Of a DNA stretch of 64,000 bases, positions 19,901 through 28,700 are shown piece by piece. The notes below the pieces were generated by a model. That model did no database searches. It was not told where the DNA came from and saw nothing but the letters and a program-made list of their open reading frames with translations. Origin of the DNA: a virus; IMG/VR virus record IMGVR_UViG_3300010354_000084, positions 1 through 64,000 of that record. The stretch is one strand, 5' to 3'. A program made the translations under genes and the position numbers. The stretch's first letter is position 1, and each line of letters starts with the position of its first letter.

Positions 19901-22169
19901 TTCCACACTAACAGTAGATGGCATATTTAATGCCGATAATCTAAGAATTAACGGTAACGTAATTAGTTCGACTAATTCGAATGGTAATATCACTTTAGAA
20001 CCAAATGGCACTGGAGTGGTAGAAACAGTAAATGATGTTAATATTGGATCTGTATCAGATCTATCAACTCTAACAGTAACTGGCGATCTACAAGTAGATA
20101 ATATTAATATCAATGGAAATACAATAACAAATACAGATTCCAATGGCGAAATTATTATCAATACCGATGGTATTGGTGGGGTAGTTATTGAAGAAATTAG
20201 AATTGTATCCAATCAAATTACTTCGTCAAATACATTAATTGTAATTGACCCAGGGGTTGTAGGAAATAATACAGGTGATGTACAGATCAAGGGCAACTTG
20301 ATTGTAGATGGCGTAACAACAACTGTTAATTCAACAACAATTTCTGTCGATGATAAAAATATTGAATTAGGTAGTATTGATTCTCCATCAGATGCGTCAG
20401 CTAACGGTGGCGGTATTACATTACTAGCAGATTCAAATAAAACCATTATCTGGAATGCTGCCACTAATTACTGGACTACAAACGTAGGACTAGAAGTTCA
20501 AGGTGATTTGTATGTAGATGGCGGATCTTTATACCACGACTCATCAACAAATAAATTAACTGTAAACAATCTAGAGTTTACAACAAATAGAATTAAGTCA
20601 AATAGTAATGATTTACATTTTGATTTAAATAATTCATCATCAGATTTTATCTTTAATGGTGATATTTCTGGAAACAATGCTATTTTAACTAGAACTTCTG
20701 ATTACACTCAAACATTAGGTATTGATATAGCATCTGGTACTTTATCAACTATTGGTAATATATTCTCAACTAATTACAAAGCATTAAAAGGAATTACGGT
20801 ATCAGGAAATCAAATAATCCAAGATTCTACATACAATTCAAATTCTTTTGGTGTTATTGCTAGATTATCAACCGCTGATACTGATGTTTCTTCTATTAGT
20901 GATGGAATATACTCTGGAATAACTTTATCAGGTGGATCTGGTTCTGGTGCTATAATTACTGTTGTTGTATTAGATTCGAAAATCTTACCAGAGAATATTA
21001 CCATCACAACAGGTGGATATGGATATTTACGTGGAGATTCTTTAGAAGGTACTTTTGGAGGATATGATGTAATATTTGAAGTAACAGATATCACTGGATC
21101 TGGTATCAATATCATTCCATCCACAAATGGTATTGTTAAAATTGATACTAATACTGGATTTAGAGTTCCTGTAGGAACACAAGCTGAAAGACCATCTACC
21201 GAAGCAGTAGCAGGATTAATCAGATTTAATACTCAGCAATGGGGATTTGAAGGATATGATGGTTCACAGTGGGGATCTGTTGGTGGAGTAAGAGATGTAG
21301 ATGGCAACACTTACTTAATTGCCGAAGCATCACCAGCTGCTAATGATAATACATTCTATTTTTACAATGAAGGAACTAATTCCGTACAGTTAACATTATC
21401 TAAATTAGAATTAGAAACAGTTAGAACCATTTCATCTAAGTTTAGTTCAACAGAAAAATATGATTTAGTATTCAGTGAAGATAGTGGTTCTACTACGCTA
21501 CAATTACAAGGTGATATTTTAGAGTTATCATCTTCACTTTCATCTGGATCATTATTTACTATCAAGAAAGATTCTGGAATAAATCCAGAATTATTACAAG
21601 TTACAAACACTCAGTTAATTTTAAATAATAATATTTTAACTGTTGATTATTCTTCTGCTCCAATTATTTCAACATCAGAAAATACATTAACACTAGATGT
21701 CAATTCATTAAGTTTTATCAGATTTGTAAATCAAGGATCTAATACTGGCGCTGTCGAAATAGATTATGACAATAATGGTCAATACGAAACATTTGTAGAT
21801 AATACAGGAAAATTTGTAAACCTCGATGATTTTACATTAAAAGCTTCTAGTAATTCAAATGCTTATGATACTAACATTATCTTGTCTGTTTGTGATACTA
21901 CCATTTATAGGTCTGGCAAGATTTTAATCCAAACTTCTTCTGAACTATCAGAATTTGAAATTACTGAAATTACATTTATTGTAAATGACAGTGACAATGT
22001 ATTTTTCTCGGAAAGCAGTGATGTATTCACTTCAGAAAAATTGGTTGAATATGAATTATCTGTAGTTAACGACAACCTAAATATAACTATAACAAAGATT
22101 CCTGGATATAGTAATGGTGCTTCCGTTGAATTTACTTCAAAGCTAACTAATACTTTAATTAAAAAATAA
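10938..22169 (+). CDS. giant tail fibre/virion protein with beta-helix, LamG and repeats
   Basis: A 3743-residue protein. Reading from the N-terminus: a short conserved head; a pectate-lyase-like beta-helix from about residue 55 (FRTVKYALSQASFGDTIHIG) to 350; a LamG/concanavalin-like insert at about 356-545 (FTVDFWVRR, TWYHIALSRKSG, YIDEFRISKGIGRY); the rest of the beta-helix to about 640; and a connector (GNVKIGDVFEVDQRQGTLNF). Five repeats of about 185 residues follow (850-1800), then a marker segment (GMVRFNTTGGYFEGYNG) near 1820. Tandem 'FNADNLRIDGN / NGNITL / NGTGVVET' beta repeats run from about 2190 to 3090. A second marker (GLIRFNTQQWGFEGYDG) lies near 3420, before a C-terminal domain I do not recognise. 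It has no S74 chaperone. I infer a trimeric fibre or whisker exposed on the virion. Confidence 0.75.
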   Translation: MAVRIVPKNYTLEQQRQEINLIGADLGDISSLNTPLPNTLSRAINYLDQTVSSYEGTVWYVSTEGVDSIDEDPESPGYRKNPGRTRNVAFRTVKYALSQASFGDTIHIGPGEFQEEFPLTVPSGVTVKGTTIRSTKIVPTPATNTKDCFLLNGDTGVEDLTVADMFYDPLLNTGWAFRFAQNSITLERSPYLQRLTVLNKGSVTSTTDPYGYDADDAGCGILVDGAVVQYNTLEPAILCNEVTLICPNATAIKMTNGARVEWINCFSYFAEYGILAESGSVGLGGEGRTRLRLSGVTGTISAGDIIKYYDVNGNLVASGNIESTATGNYVILEDKGTGTFADPADRSAKISTVVGSAVLSTGQFKFGTASLFLPGTTDYITYASDPDFDFQDEDFTVDFWVRRTAAATQVLYDQRTLAGDTQPVIYINGGVVRYYTAGSDRIVGSTSLATNTWYHIALSRKSGVTRLFVNGNLQGSPYSDTNVYSQSTVRIGANYAGTTGLTGYIDEFRISKGIGRYDSTFTPAVFAYANDDFNVLLLHLDGSNNSTLINDDSVVIQDIRVRNSADTSTVATAARIILADYQQFGAEMRSISSAAEFGEYGVKADGIGTKIRLISFNLNFVGSGKDFSQDETNAISANEIIEVNGGDISYVTIDQKGNVKIGDVFEVDQRQGTLNFGSQAFSVSSLSNLTITDNINAAVITPTNVTVGNLDLNGNTIESTTGDITIAPAGSSVTTIDSDLYVTGLFNVTGTLSTNNDVNFGSSGDNSVVTVVGQFNADNLRIDGNTLSSTNTNGNITLTANGSGVVETVNDVNFGASGDNSTLTVVGQFNADNLRIDGNTLSSTNANGNIVLDPNGAGDVVITGGTSQEFSINDGTTTKFNVASVSGDTTIAGDLTVQGGDITVSAAATNISIIDNNSSSLTIKEGSNSYITLDTTNGLESITLHKNTSIGGNLIVDGDITFRAGNGSTGSITLGDANTDSITFNAEVSSNVLPLVTNTYDLGSTSLKWKDIWAASNAYIANLRINTNTLSSTNTNGDIVFDPNGTGNVQITGGASQNVIITDGALSKVTIATSTGDITTEGDLTVKGGDINVTNVATNISIIDNNSSALTFKEGTNSYITLNTTDGSESVTLHKNTFVNGNLTVDGDITFRAGSSTPGTITLGDLNTDNIVFNADINSSFIPDSNNSYDLGSSSQKWRTVYAGTSGYFANLLLSTNIISSTDANGNITIDPNGTGDFIFRGGTSQDFLINDGSTTKFSVASTTGDTVIEGDLTIKGGDITLSAAATNIDIIDNNAAALTIKEGTNSYVTLTSTDATEAITLHKDTTFSTNVTITNNLTVNGNTLLGDIAATDTLTVTARVASDFVPSTTGTRDFGTSSLKWKDLYLSSGAYIGNLNIDVTDNTIASSNTNGNIIFDPNGTGDVVITGGASQDFLINDGTTNKFTVASTTGDTVISGDLTVQGGDITVSAAATNIAIIDNNAAAFTIKEGTNSYVTLTTTDAAEAITLHKNTTASGTLTVTGATTLNGNVTLGDATSDTLAVNAQITTSVNPNSSAAYDLGTSSLKWRDLYLSQKAYIGNVGITANTISTENVNGDLTIDPNGTGDVVIKGGTSQDFLINDGAVTPVTKFTVVSTSGDVTTEGDLTVKGGDITVSAAATNIAIIDNNAAALTIKEGTNSYITLNTTNGSESITLHKNTTVSGNLTVDGDITFRAGSSTPGTITLGDLNTDNIVFNADINSTIIPNTSATYDIGTSSQKWRDIYLSQKAYVGNLGLTVNTISSENTDGNIIISPNGNGYVEIEGTNALLLPTGLTSEQPESSITGMVRFNTTGGYFEGYNGLSWGSLGGVRSVDNLTYIIPEQTPGEANNTLEFYTNNTKRLTIGRTDPDNLASPLSIEITDIPIVRINSTDQSTSTTTGALYVAGGVGIAKDVYIGGNINVAGSTVFNGTNTSTGTSNFGVLNATTTASNFGETITSTAQSGTNYLLIDSYTSLAAGYRITINGNYYADITSIISGYISSVSSSAADPSRTPGTYSVTNINGSSLGTAASFTITIDSNGAASSIIIVDGGASFVSTETITIPASSIGNTGSDLILTISSITNKVVASSTFSNTLSGSFFFYDPLKITVSSSTGIISGQDVLTFFSSLIPSGTTISAINGNLVTLSQNSSGLLLNEEVVFLNIGDVNLYGTFTADYLRLYGNTISTTRTNTDIILQANGTGKVITYNDVTIGISTNESILNVVGQTNLDNFRLDGNTISTTNENGNITLSANGTGIIETLNNVNFGSLSDESIFTVVGQTNLDNFRLDGNTISTTNENGDLILSANGTGSIYSNNNVYLGTSLDESQVYIVGGFTVDTFNLNGSTISTTGDFTLLSGASNKIILGSPTQINANTTYGNTTTPLDITVTVNGNLQVDNINLNGNTLNSTDTNGDLIIAGNGTGGVYIESLRLVDNIISSPLNTTIVIDPATVGDNTGTVQINGGLQVNGTNTTLQNLSVTSTTSGNIKIENNSIIATNNNGNISLEPIGTGVVQTTSDVNFGTSLDLSKLTVIGETQIDNINLNNNTIASTNGIGLTIETLTITNNVLGSSNTNANIVITPNGSGKTTTAKNFDVNATLTVVGQFNADNLRIDGNVISSTNTNGNITLTPDGTGVVETVNDVNFGTLSDLSTLTVIGQFNADNIRIDENTISSTNSAGVTIETLKISGNILSSINANANIILTPNGSGKVTTVNDVDFGTSGDNSTLTVLGQFNADNLRLDGNVLSSTNTNGNITLTANGTGVVETLNDVNFGSLSDLSTLTVTGQFNADNIRIDGSTISSIDTTGVIIETLQITGNVISSVATNGDINITPNGTGRVVTTKQVSITNTLNVVGQFNIDDIRIDGNIISSTNTDGNITLAPNGFGVVETINNVNFGTSVDSSTLTVLGQFNADNIRIDGSTISSIDTTGVIIETLQITGNVLSSVDANANIVLTPNGSGKTSTAKPVDINSTLTVDGIFNADNLRINGNVISSTNSNGNITLEPNGTGVVETVNDVNIGSVSDLSTLTVTGDLQVDNININGNTITNTDSNGEIIINTDGIGGVVIEEIRIVSNQITSSNTLIVIDPGVVGNNTGDVQIKGNLIVDGVTTTVNSTTISVDDKNIELGSIDSPSDASANGGGITLLADSNKTIIWNAATNYWTTNVGLEVQGDLYVDGGSLYHDSSTNKLTVNNLEFTTNRIKSNSNDLHFDLNNSSSDFIFNGDISGNNAILTRTSDYTQTLGIDIASGTLSTIGNIFSTNYKALKGITVSGNQIIQDSTYNSNSFGVIARLSTADTDVSSISDGIYSGITLSGGSGSGAIITVVVLDSKILPENITITTGGYGYLRGDSLEGTFGGYDVIFEVTDITGSGINIIPSTNGIVKIDTNTGFRVPVGTQAERPSTEAVAGLIRFNTQQWGFEGYDGSQWGSVGGVRDVDGNTYLIAEASPAANDNTFYFYNEGTNSVQLTLSKLELETVRTISSKFSSTEKYDLVFSEDSGSTTLQLQGDILELSSSLSSGSLFTIKKDSGINPELLQVTNTQLILNNNILTVDYSSAPIISTSENTLTLDVNSLSFIRFVNQGSNTGAVEIDYDNNGQYETFVDNTGKFVNLDDFTLKASSNSNAYDTNIILSVCDTTIYRSGKILIQTSSELSEFEITEITFIVNDSDNVFFSESSDVFTSEKLVEYELSVVNDNLNITITKIPGYSNGASVEFTSKLTNTLIKK
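11100..12870 (+). other. beta-helix domain split by a LamG-like insert
   Basis: Within the 3743-codon gene, the right-handed beta-helix signature (residues about 55-350) is interrupted at nt 12007-12570 by a segment with LamG hallmarks: FKFGTASLFLPG, FTVDFWVRR, TWYHIALSRKSGVTRLFVNG and IDEFRISKG. The beta-helix pattern then continues (VVIQDIRVRNSADTSTVATA). LamG folds often bind glycans, which fits a receptor-contact role; the binding itself is inference. Confidence 0.65.
13490..16350 (+). repeat. five tandem ~560-bp coding repeats
   Basis: Five copies begin near nt 13500, 14071, 14641, 15196 and 15746, a period of roughly 545-570 bp. Each encodes, in order: GTGDVVITGG, SQDFLINDG, GDLTVQGGDITVSAAATN, IIDNNAAALTIKEGTNSY, ITLHKNT, LTVDGDITFRAGS, a YDLGTSSLKW block and NTISSENTNGN. 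Copy identity varies; one block of 106 bp is identical between 14370-14475 and 16053-16158. Confidence 0.85.
17500..20210 (+). repeat. tandem 'FNADNLRIDGN' coding repeats
   Basis: About a dozen copies of a module of roughly 160-210 bp encode 'VVGQFNADNLRIDGN..SSTNTNGNITL.PNGTGVVETVNDVNFG'-type beta strands. Two further copies lie earlier, near 13240-13480. Some pairs are nearly identical in DNA: 17657-17728 with 17819-17890 (72 bp, no difference seen) and 19343-19445 with 19712-19814 (103 bp, one difference seen). Confidence 0.8.
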
Positions 22170-22732
22170 TGTCAAAGCAGAATTTTATTGCTGGTAAAGG
22201 GTTCAGTGTAGAAAATGATGATGGAATAGTAACTTCATTTTTAGAAGTAGATGATACTAATAATGTAGAACTAAAAAATATTACAAAAGTAAAACAGAAT
22301 CATACTTTCCTGAAAGATCTGTCACAAAAAAATAGTTATGTTTTAGTTGCCAGGACTGGTTTTACTAGCTCTATCCAGAATTTCACATTAGGTGATTATA
22401 CTGTAACTTTAGGAGTATATCCAGAATTACCAAATAATTCAATTAATATAATAAAAACAAATATAGTAGCTACTAATACTAGTTCTTCGATATATAAGTA
22501 TTCGTTAAATTACGATTTAAGCGTTTTATGTGAAAACAATACTATAACCGAAATTAGTGATACACAGACTGTATTTGTAGATGATTTTCCTACAAATATA
22601 ACTTGGTCAGTGGAACCATATTATGCTGGAAGATCTATATCTTTTACTGCTGAAGGAAATCCTGGAATTGTAGGACAGCAAGTAACTTGGATGTGCTACA
22701 TGGAAATTATTTCATCTGTTTTTTCTTCATAA
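22169..22732 (+). CDS. unknown structural-region protein
   Basis: A 187-residue protein whose ATG overlaps the stop of the 3743-codon gene (TAATG), so it is likely translated by coupling and belongs to the same transcript. The N-terminus (SKQNFIAGKGFSVENDDGI) resembles short head segments seen at the start or end of cyanophage fibre proteins; the rest is beta-rich with regular Ser/Thr/Asn strands and ends in MCYMEIISSVFSS. I do not recognise a family. Its position between two giant fibre genes suggests a fibre tip, cap or connector. It is followed by a late promoter motif that begins inside its last codons. Confidence 0.6.
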   Translation: MSKQNFIAGKGFSVENDDGIVTSFLEVDDTNNVELKNITKVKQNHTFLKDLSQKNSYVLVARTGFTSSIQNFTLGDYTVTLGVYPELPNNSINIIKTNIVATNTSSSIYKYSLNYDLSVLCENNTITEISDTQTVFVDDFPTNITWSVEPYYAGRSISFTAEGNPGIVGQQVTWMCYMEIISSVFSS

Positions 22733-22735
22733 ATA
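22728..22735 (+). promoter_or_regulatory. late promoter motif upstream of the 5499-codon gene
   Basis: CATAAATA lies 51 bp before the ATG at 22787 and overlaps the stop codon of the preceding gene. It fits the NATAAATA form of the T4-type late promoter. The leader also has a weak 5-bp A/T hairpin (22766-22770 with 22777-22781) that places TCGGGG, the only Shine-Dalgarno-like run, in its loop. Confidence 0.5.
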
Positions 22736-22786
22736 CTTTCATATAAAGGGTTTTTACTTTTTAACAATAATCGGGGTTATTAAAAA

Positions 22787-25700
22787 ATGAGCTTAAAGTT
22801 CAATCCAAAAAAGCAATTTATTGAATCATCTGAACTTAACTTAAACGGAAAATCTTTTCTAACATTAAGTTCAGGTGAAGGAACTGAAAACAAAGAAATT
22901 GTTAGAGTTGTTCGTAAAAACGGAACTTCTAGGGTTGGTTTAAATAGAACTGGAGAGAAGATAGCAAAAGTAACTATCACAAATCCAGGTTCTGGTTATT
23001 TAATTACTCCAGCAATTACTGTAAGTTCTCCAGATGGAAATATAAACTCTAGAGTTGCTGTTTTAAGTGCTGTAAGAGACCCCGATACTGGCAGCATTAT
23101 TTCTGTACTGATTACTGATCCTGGTAAAGGTTACACTTCCCCACCTTCAATTTCATTTAGTGATGCCCCACAAGGAGGTGTTACAGCTAGAGCTACATGT
23201 GAATTAGATACTATTGATTATGAATTGGATGTTTTGGGTGCTATTAGAACATCTGCTTCTATTGTTAGTGACAGTGCTACTGTAACTAACTTAAATGTTC
23301 AAAATTTTGTAACTCCAGGTATTTCTCTAAGAGCACCTAGATTAGTACCATACACAAATTTAACTAATACTAATTTACCTTTTTACGGACAAACAGTATA
23401 TCCAGAATCTGTTACTCCACCTCTACAAGATCAAAGTAATAGAATTGCCACAACTAAATTTGTATATGACGTTGCTACAAATGATGTTGGTGGTCGTATC
23501 TACGTTTCTTCCGAAATTGGTAGTGATACCAACAATGGTAGATCTCCTGCTAAACCAGTAAAGACAATTAAAAAAGCTGCTCAATTAGCAGCTGCTACTC
23601 CAGTTAGAGAAACTTTAATTGTTGCTGGTGGAGAATATTATGAAGATAACCCAATTTCAATTCCACCCCTCTGTTCTGTAATTGGAGATAACTTAAGACT
23701 TGTAATTGTCAGACCATTAAATCCTGGTCGCCATATGTTTAAGGCGAGTAACCAGAACTATATGAATGGTCTTACTTTCCGTGATGCTTTAGATACTGAA
23801 GGTAATCCAGTTTACACTCATAATTTTGCTTTTGTTTTTGACGATAAACAAAGATTTTATTTTGATGACGAAATTGGTGGAGATCCTACAAGAATTGATG
23901 GTTCGGATTCTTTCCAAAGAAGATTTCCAATCGGACATAAAATGTTCGGTCAAAGAAGTGCTATTCTAAAAATTAAAGAACATGACGGAGATATAACCAC
24001 TCTACAGACATTAATATCTAATAATATTTCTATTGTAGGTCAATCTTCATCTTGTTCTGCTAAAGTATCTTCTATTATATCAGCAACTCCAATTCCTGAT
24101 TACGAATGGAGTGAAGAACAAGAATATGTTTTAGAGGATATTATTAGTGTTGAAGATTCTATATACAAAGTTACTACTGCTGGTACTAGTGGAACTATAG
24201 CATTTAGTGGTACACTAAGTACTCCAAAGCAAGCAACAAATGGAACGGCGGCATATATTTATCTTGGCGATAAAAAAGAAGCAATTTTAAATATCATTGT
24301 CAATGAAAACTCTCCTGCAGTTACATATACTGATGATGAAGTAGTACAGTATACAATTAATAATAATTTTTATTCATTTAATGTAGCACTTTTTACTTCT
24401 ACCAGAGCTGAGGGAGAAGTTGTTAAGTATGGAGAAACGGAAGTAAGAAATTATGTAGTACAATCAATAAATGCTTCTTCCTGGTCAACATACCCAACTC
24501 CTGGTGATGATGGACAACTAACAGTAGGAAGTGGTGGAGTTGTAATTACATTTGATGGTCTACATGACTTAAAAGAATTTGATATTGTCAATATTGCCAA
24601 ACCAAATAATTCCCCATCTGCTTTATCATCTTTCTTTGGTTATCAAAGAGTTGATGAAGTTTTATATGATTCTGATGGATTTTCAAGAAGAATTGTAATT
24701 AAAAAACAGATAGCACCAAATTACAATTCTGTTTATGAACCACCTCCAGGACAGTGTACTGTTAGAGCAAAGACAAAATATGTTGAAATTAGTTTACTAA
24801 ACTCTCCATACGGATTTACGGATTCAACATTTACTTCATATAGATTTTTAGATGCTGTTACTTTTATTAGAAACAACAGAGATTTTATTGCTGAAGAAAT
24901 AACTGGCGCAATAACTTCTAAGTATCCAGATTTTGTTTATCCAGGAACCGCTACATCAAGATATAGATTTAAAGATTCTAGAAACTTAATTTATAAAAAT
25001 TTAGATTATATTGCTGATGAAGCAATTGGTTGGTTATACAATGAATCTAATTATGCTGTTTGGGGACAATCCAATTTAGATAAAAAAGATAAGTGTAGAA
25101 GAGATGTTAAATATTTCTTACGTGGTGTAGCAAACGATTTATATGATGGAGGAAATAAAAATAGTATTCTAGTTGCTAAATCATATTTTAACGCAGTAAC
25201 TGGCGCTCCTATTACTGGAGGTATCGCTGGAGTAGAAGCACAATCTGTAGCAGTATTCAATAAAGCTAGAGATCTAGCAAAACTAGCTATCACAAATTCT
25301 CTTCCTGTAAAACCAACATATTCTCCTCTTTCTCCATATACAGATTTTTCTTTAACAGCAGATCCAACAACAAATACAAACCAACAAAATAGTAATAATT
25401 GTTCTGATGTACGAACTGCTATTGACAACTTAGCATTTATTGTAACTGATACAATAATTAATGGAGTTAATGTATTACCAGAACCAACATCAAATACTCA
25501 AGATGGAGAAAATTTCTGTAAGAGAGATATTAAGCATATTTTAAATGCTGTTATGGCGGATCTTCCATATGGCGGCAATGCTATTTCAGTTGAAGCTGCA
25601 AAATCGTATAGAAATAACTCAACATCTTCTATTGAATATATTGCCAATCAACATAGACAATCTAGATTTGCTTTTAGATTAGCTAGAGATTATTCAATCT

Positions 25701-28700
25701 TAGCTATGAGAAATTGGCAAACAAAAATTAATATGACATTCTTTGAAGACAGTGACGTAGTTGAAGTTAACTCAACGGTTGGTCTCGTTCCTAAAATGAG
25801 ATTGTATTATTACAATCTATCCGACCAGCAAGTTGCTACAGATTATTACATCAAAGAAGTACTTTCGCCAACTCAAGTAAGAATTTGGAAGCATTCTACA
25901 GGAACTTCTGGTTCTGATCATACTTTAGATGGATCTGGAAGCACTGCTGGAAACACAAGACCAATTAATCTAAAATTAGAAGAAGGTCAAACTTCACTTT
26001 TATCTCAGTGGAGAGATGATTTAGTTCCAAGAACAACTGATTATCCAGAATTTCCAGAATGTGCTGATGTTGCTAATACATTAATAAATTTATTTACATT
26101 AATTACAGATATCGTAACTAATAATACCGACGATCGCTATTTTGATGCTACTGATTTAATAGATGCTAATAAAGAATTTATTGCTGAAGAAGTATCTGGA
26201 TGGTTAAAAGAAACCTATGATGGATTTGCTTATCCATTACCAGTATTCACTAAAATTGTTTTAGAACAATCTGTGGCGGATGTATATCCTTCTTATCTAA
26301 AAGTTAATAACTTATCTGACATAAAAGTTGGACAACTAGTTTCCGTATCGGGTGATGCTATATCAGATAACACTTACATATCTTCTATAGATTATGATAA
26401 CAATAGAATTTATTTAACTAAACCATTAAATGCTTTAGTTGGCGATGAAGTTACAATTCATCCTGATGTTTATCTAGATGAATCAATGAGATATAAGGAT
26501 GCTTCAAACCTTATTCTCAAGAATAAAAACTATATTGCCGATAGAGCTCTTGCTGAAGTTGCTGTAGAATATCCAGATTTTAATTTTCCAGGAAATTCAG
26601 TAACAGATGAATTTAGTAGATTTGCTGATGGTTATCGTTTGATTCAGCAAAATAAAAAAGAAATTATTGATTTTGCTTCTGCTGAAATTGCTGTTCAACA
26701 TCCAGATTTTTATTTCCCTGGAGATACACAGACTACACAAAGATCTAGATTTAAAGATTCGTATCGTTTAATTCAATTAAATCGTCAAGAAATTATCGAT
26801 AGCGCCTATGCCGTTATGGCATCTGCTGGACTTCCTAACCCAGCCCCAACTGATCTAGAAAATAAGTGTAAGCGTGATATTGGGTTCTTAGTTGATTACA
26901 TTTCTTTAGATATTTTTGTTGGTGGCAATACATACGCTAGAAAATTTATTCTATCATATTTTGATGGAAATAATTTTATTTCGAATGGATTGGCAGGTGA
27001 AGTAACACAATCTATCACAGCATTTAATGCTGCTAGAGATCTGATGAAGCAAGCGATTGCTAATCAATTGACTATCAAAGATTTAACTATCACCGATGAT
27101 CCATTAACTAATGATAACACAGATCCTAACTCATGTGCTAATGTACAATCTGCCATCACATCATTAGTTGCTGTTGTAACAGATGTATTATCATCATTAG
27201 ATTTGAATGACTTAGCAGTAGAAAATGATGGAAACAATAATAGATATGAAGATGCTGCTGATCTCATTTATAGTAACAAGCAGGAAATTATTGATCGTGC
27301 TGCTGCTCAGATTGGTGTAGATTATCCAGATTTTTATTATCCTGGAGATCCACAAACAACTCCAAGATCAAGATTTAAAGATTCTTATCGTCTAATTCAA
27401 CAAAATAAAACTGAAATTGTTACTACTGCTTGGACTAATATGGTTACGCAGTACCCAGCAGTTGCTTCAACAGAAACAAAATGTAAGCGTGATTTAGGAT
27501 ATTTTGTTGATGCTATTTCTCTTGATCTTGCTCAAGGTGGTGGTAATAAGTACTCTCGTAAATTTGTGTTACAATATTTTAATAATGGAGTTCCTATTTC
27601 TAATGGTCTTGTTGGTGAAGTCACTGAAAGTGTTTATGCTTTTAATCAAGCAAAAAACTTAATGCAGGCAGCGATTACTAACCAATTAACTGTAAAAGAT
27701 CTAACAATAACCGCAGATCCAAATCCAGGAACTGGATCTTCGTCGAATACAAATATTACTTCTTGCTCTAATGTACAAACAACTATTTCAAATTTAACTG
27801 GTTTAGTTACTAGTGTATTACAAAACGGAAATCTGTCTGGATTAGCGGAAGAAACAAATGGAATTATTCCAGATGGCGAAGCAAAATGTAAGAGAGATAT
27901 AGGACATTTTGTAAATGCTATTGAAGCAGATTTAAGACAGTTAACTGATTACAATACAAGAACATTTTTATCATATTATTTTGAGGAAGATGGAACAGGT
28001 TGGGCAAGCACAACTCTAGAAGGAGAACAAACTCAATCTATTGTTGCTTTTGAAAAGGCGAGGGATGTTATTATCTTAGCATTCACGAATCAGTTATATG
28101 AGAAAGATTTAACTATTACAGAAGATCCTTTAACTGGAAGCAATATAGATCCAGATTCTTGTTCAGATGTTCAAACTCTTGTAGGAACTCTAACTACATT
28201 AGTGACAGACACTATTACCGCTGGATCTCTTGGATCTTCTAGACAGAATTTTATTTCTGCTGCTACATATAATATTCTTCGTGGGGAGATTAAATGTAAG
28301 AGAGATATCGGATACTTTGTTGATGCTGTTTCTTTGGATGTATTCACAAAAGGAAACATATACTCCAGAGAATTTACAAAGCAATATTTCACTAATGTTT
28401 CTTCCCCATTAACAAATGGTTTAGTAGGAGAAACCGCTGAATCTATCACAGCTTTTAATAAAGCTCGTGACATGATGAAAAAAGCGGTAACAAATCAATT
28501 ATTTGTGAAAGATTTAACTTTATCGGAAGGTCCTGCTACTTATGGTGGTGGCGGTGGAGATATTCCATTACTTCCTTCTGGAAATACAAACTCTTGTGTT
28601 GATGTACAATCTGCTATCACAACTGCTACACAAATTATTACAACAGTAATTTCCGATGGTGACTTAGCATCTCTAGATTCATTCACAGAATCTCAAGGAG

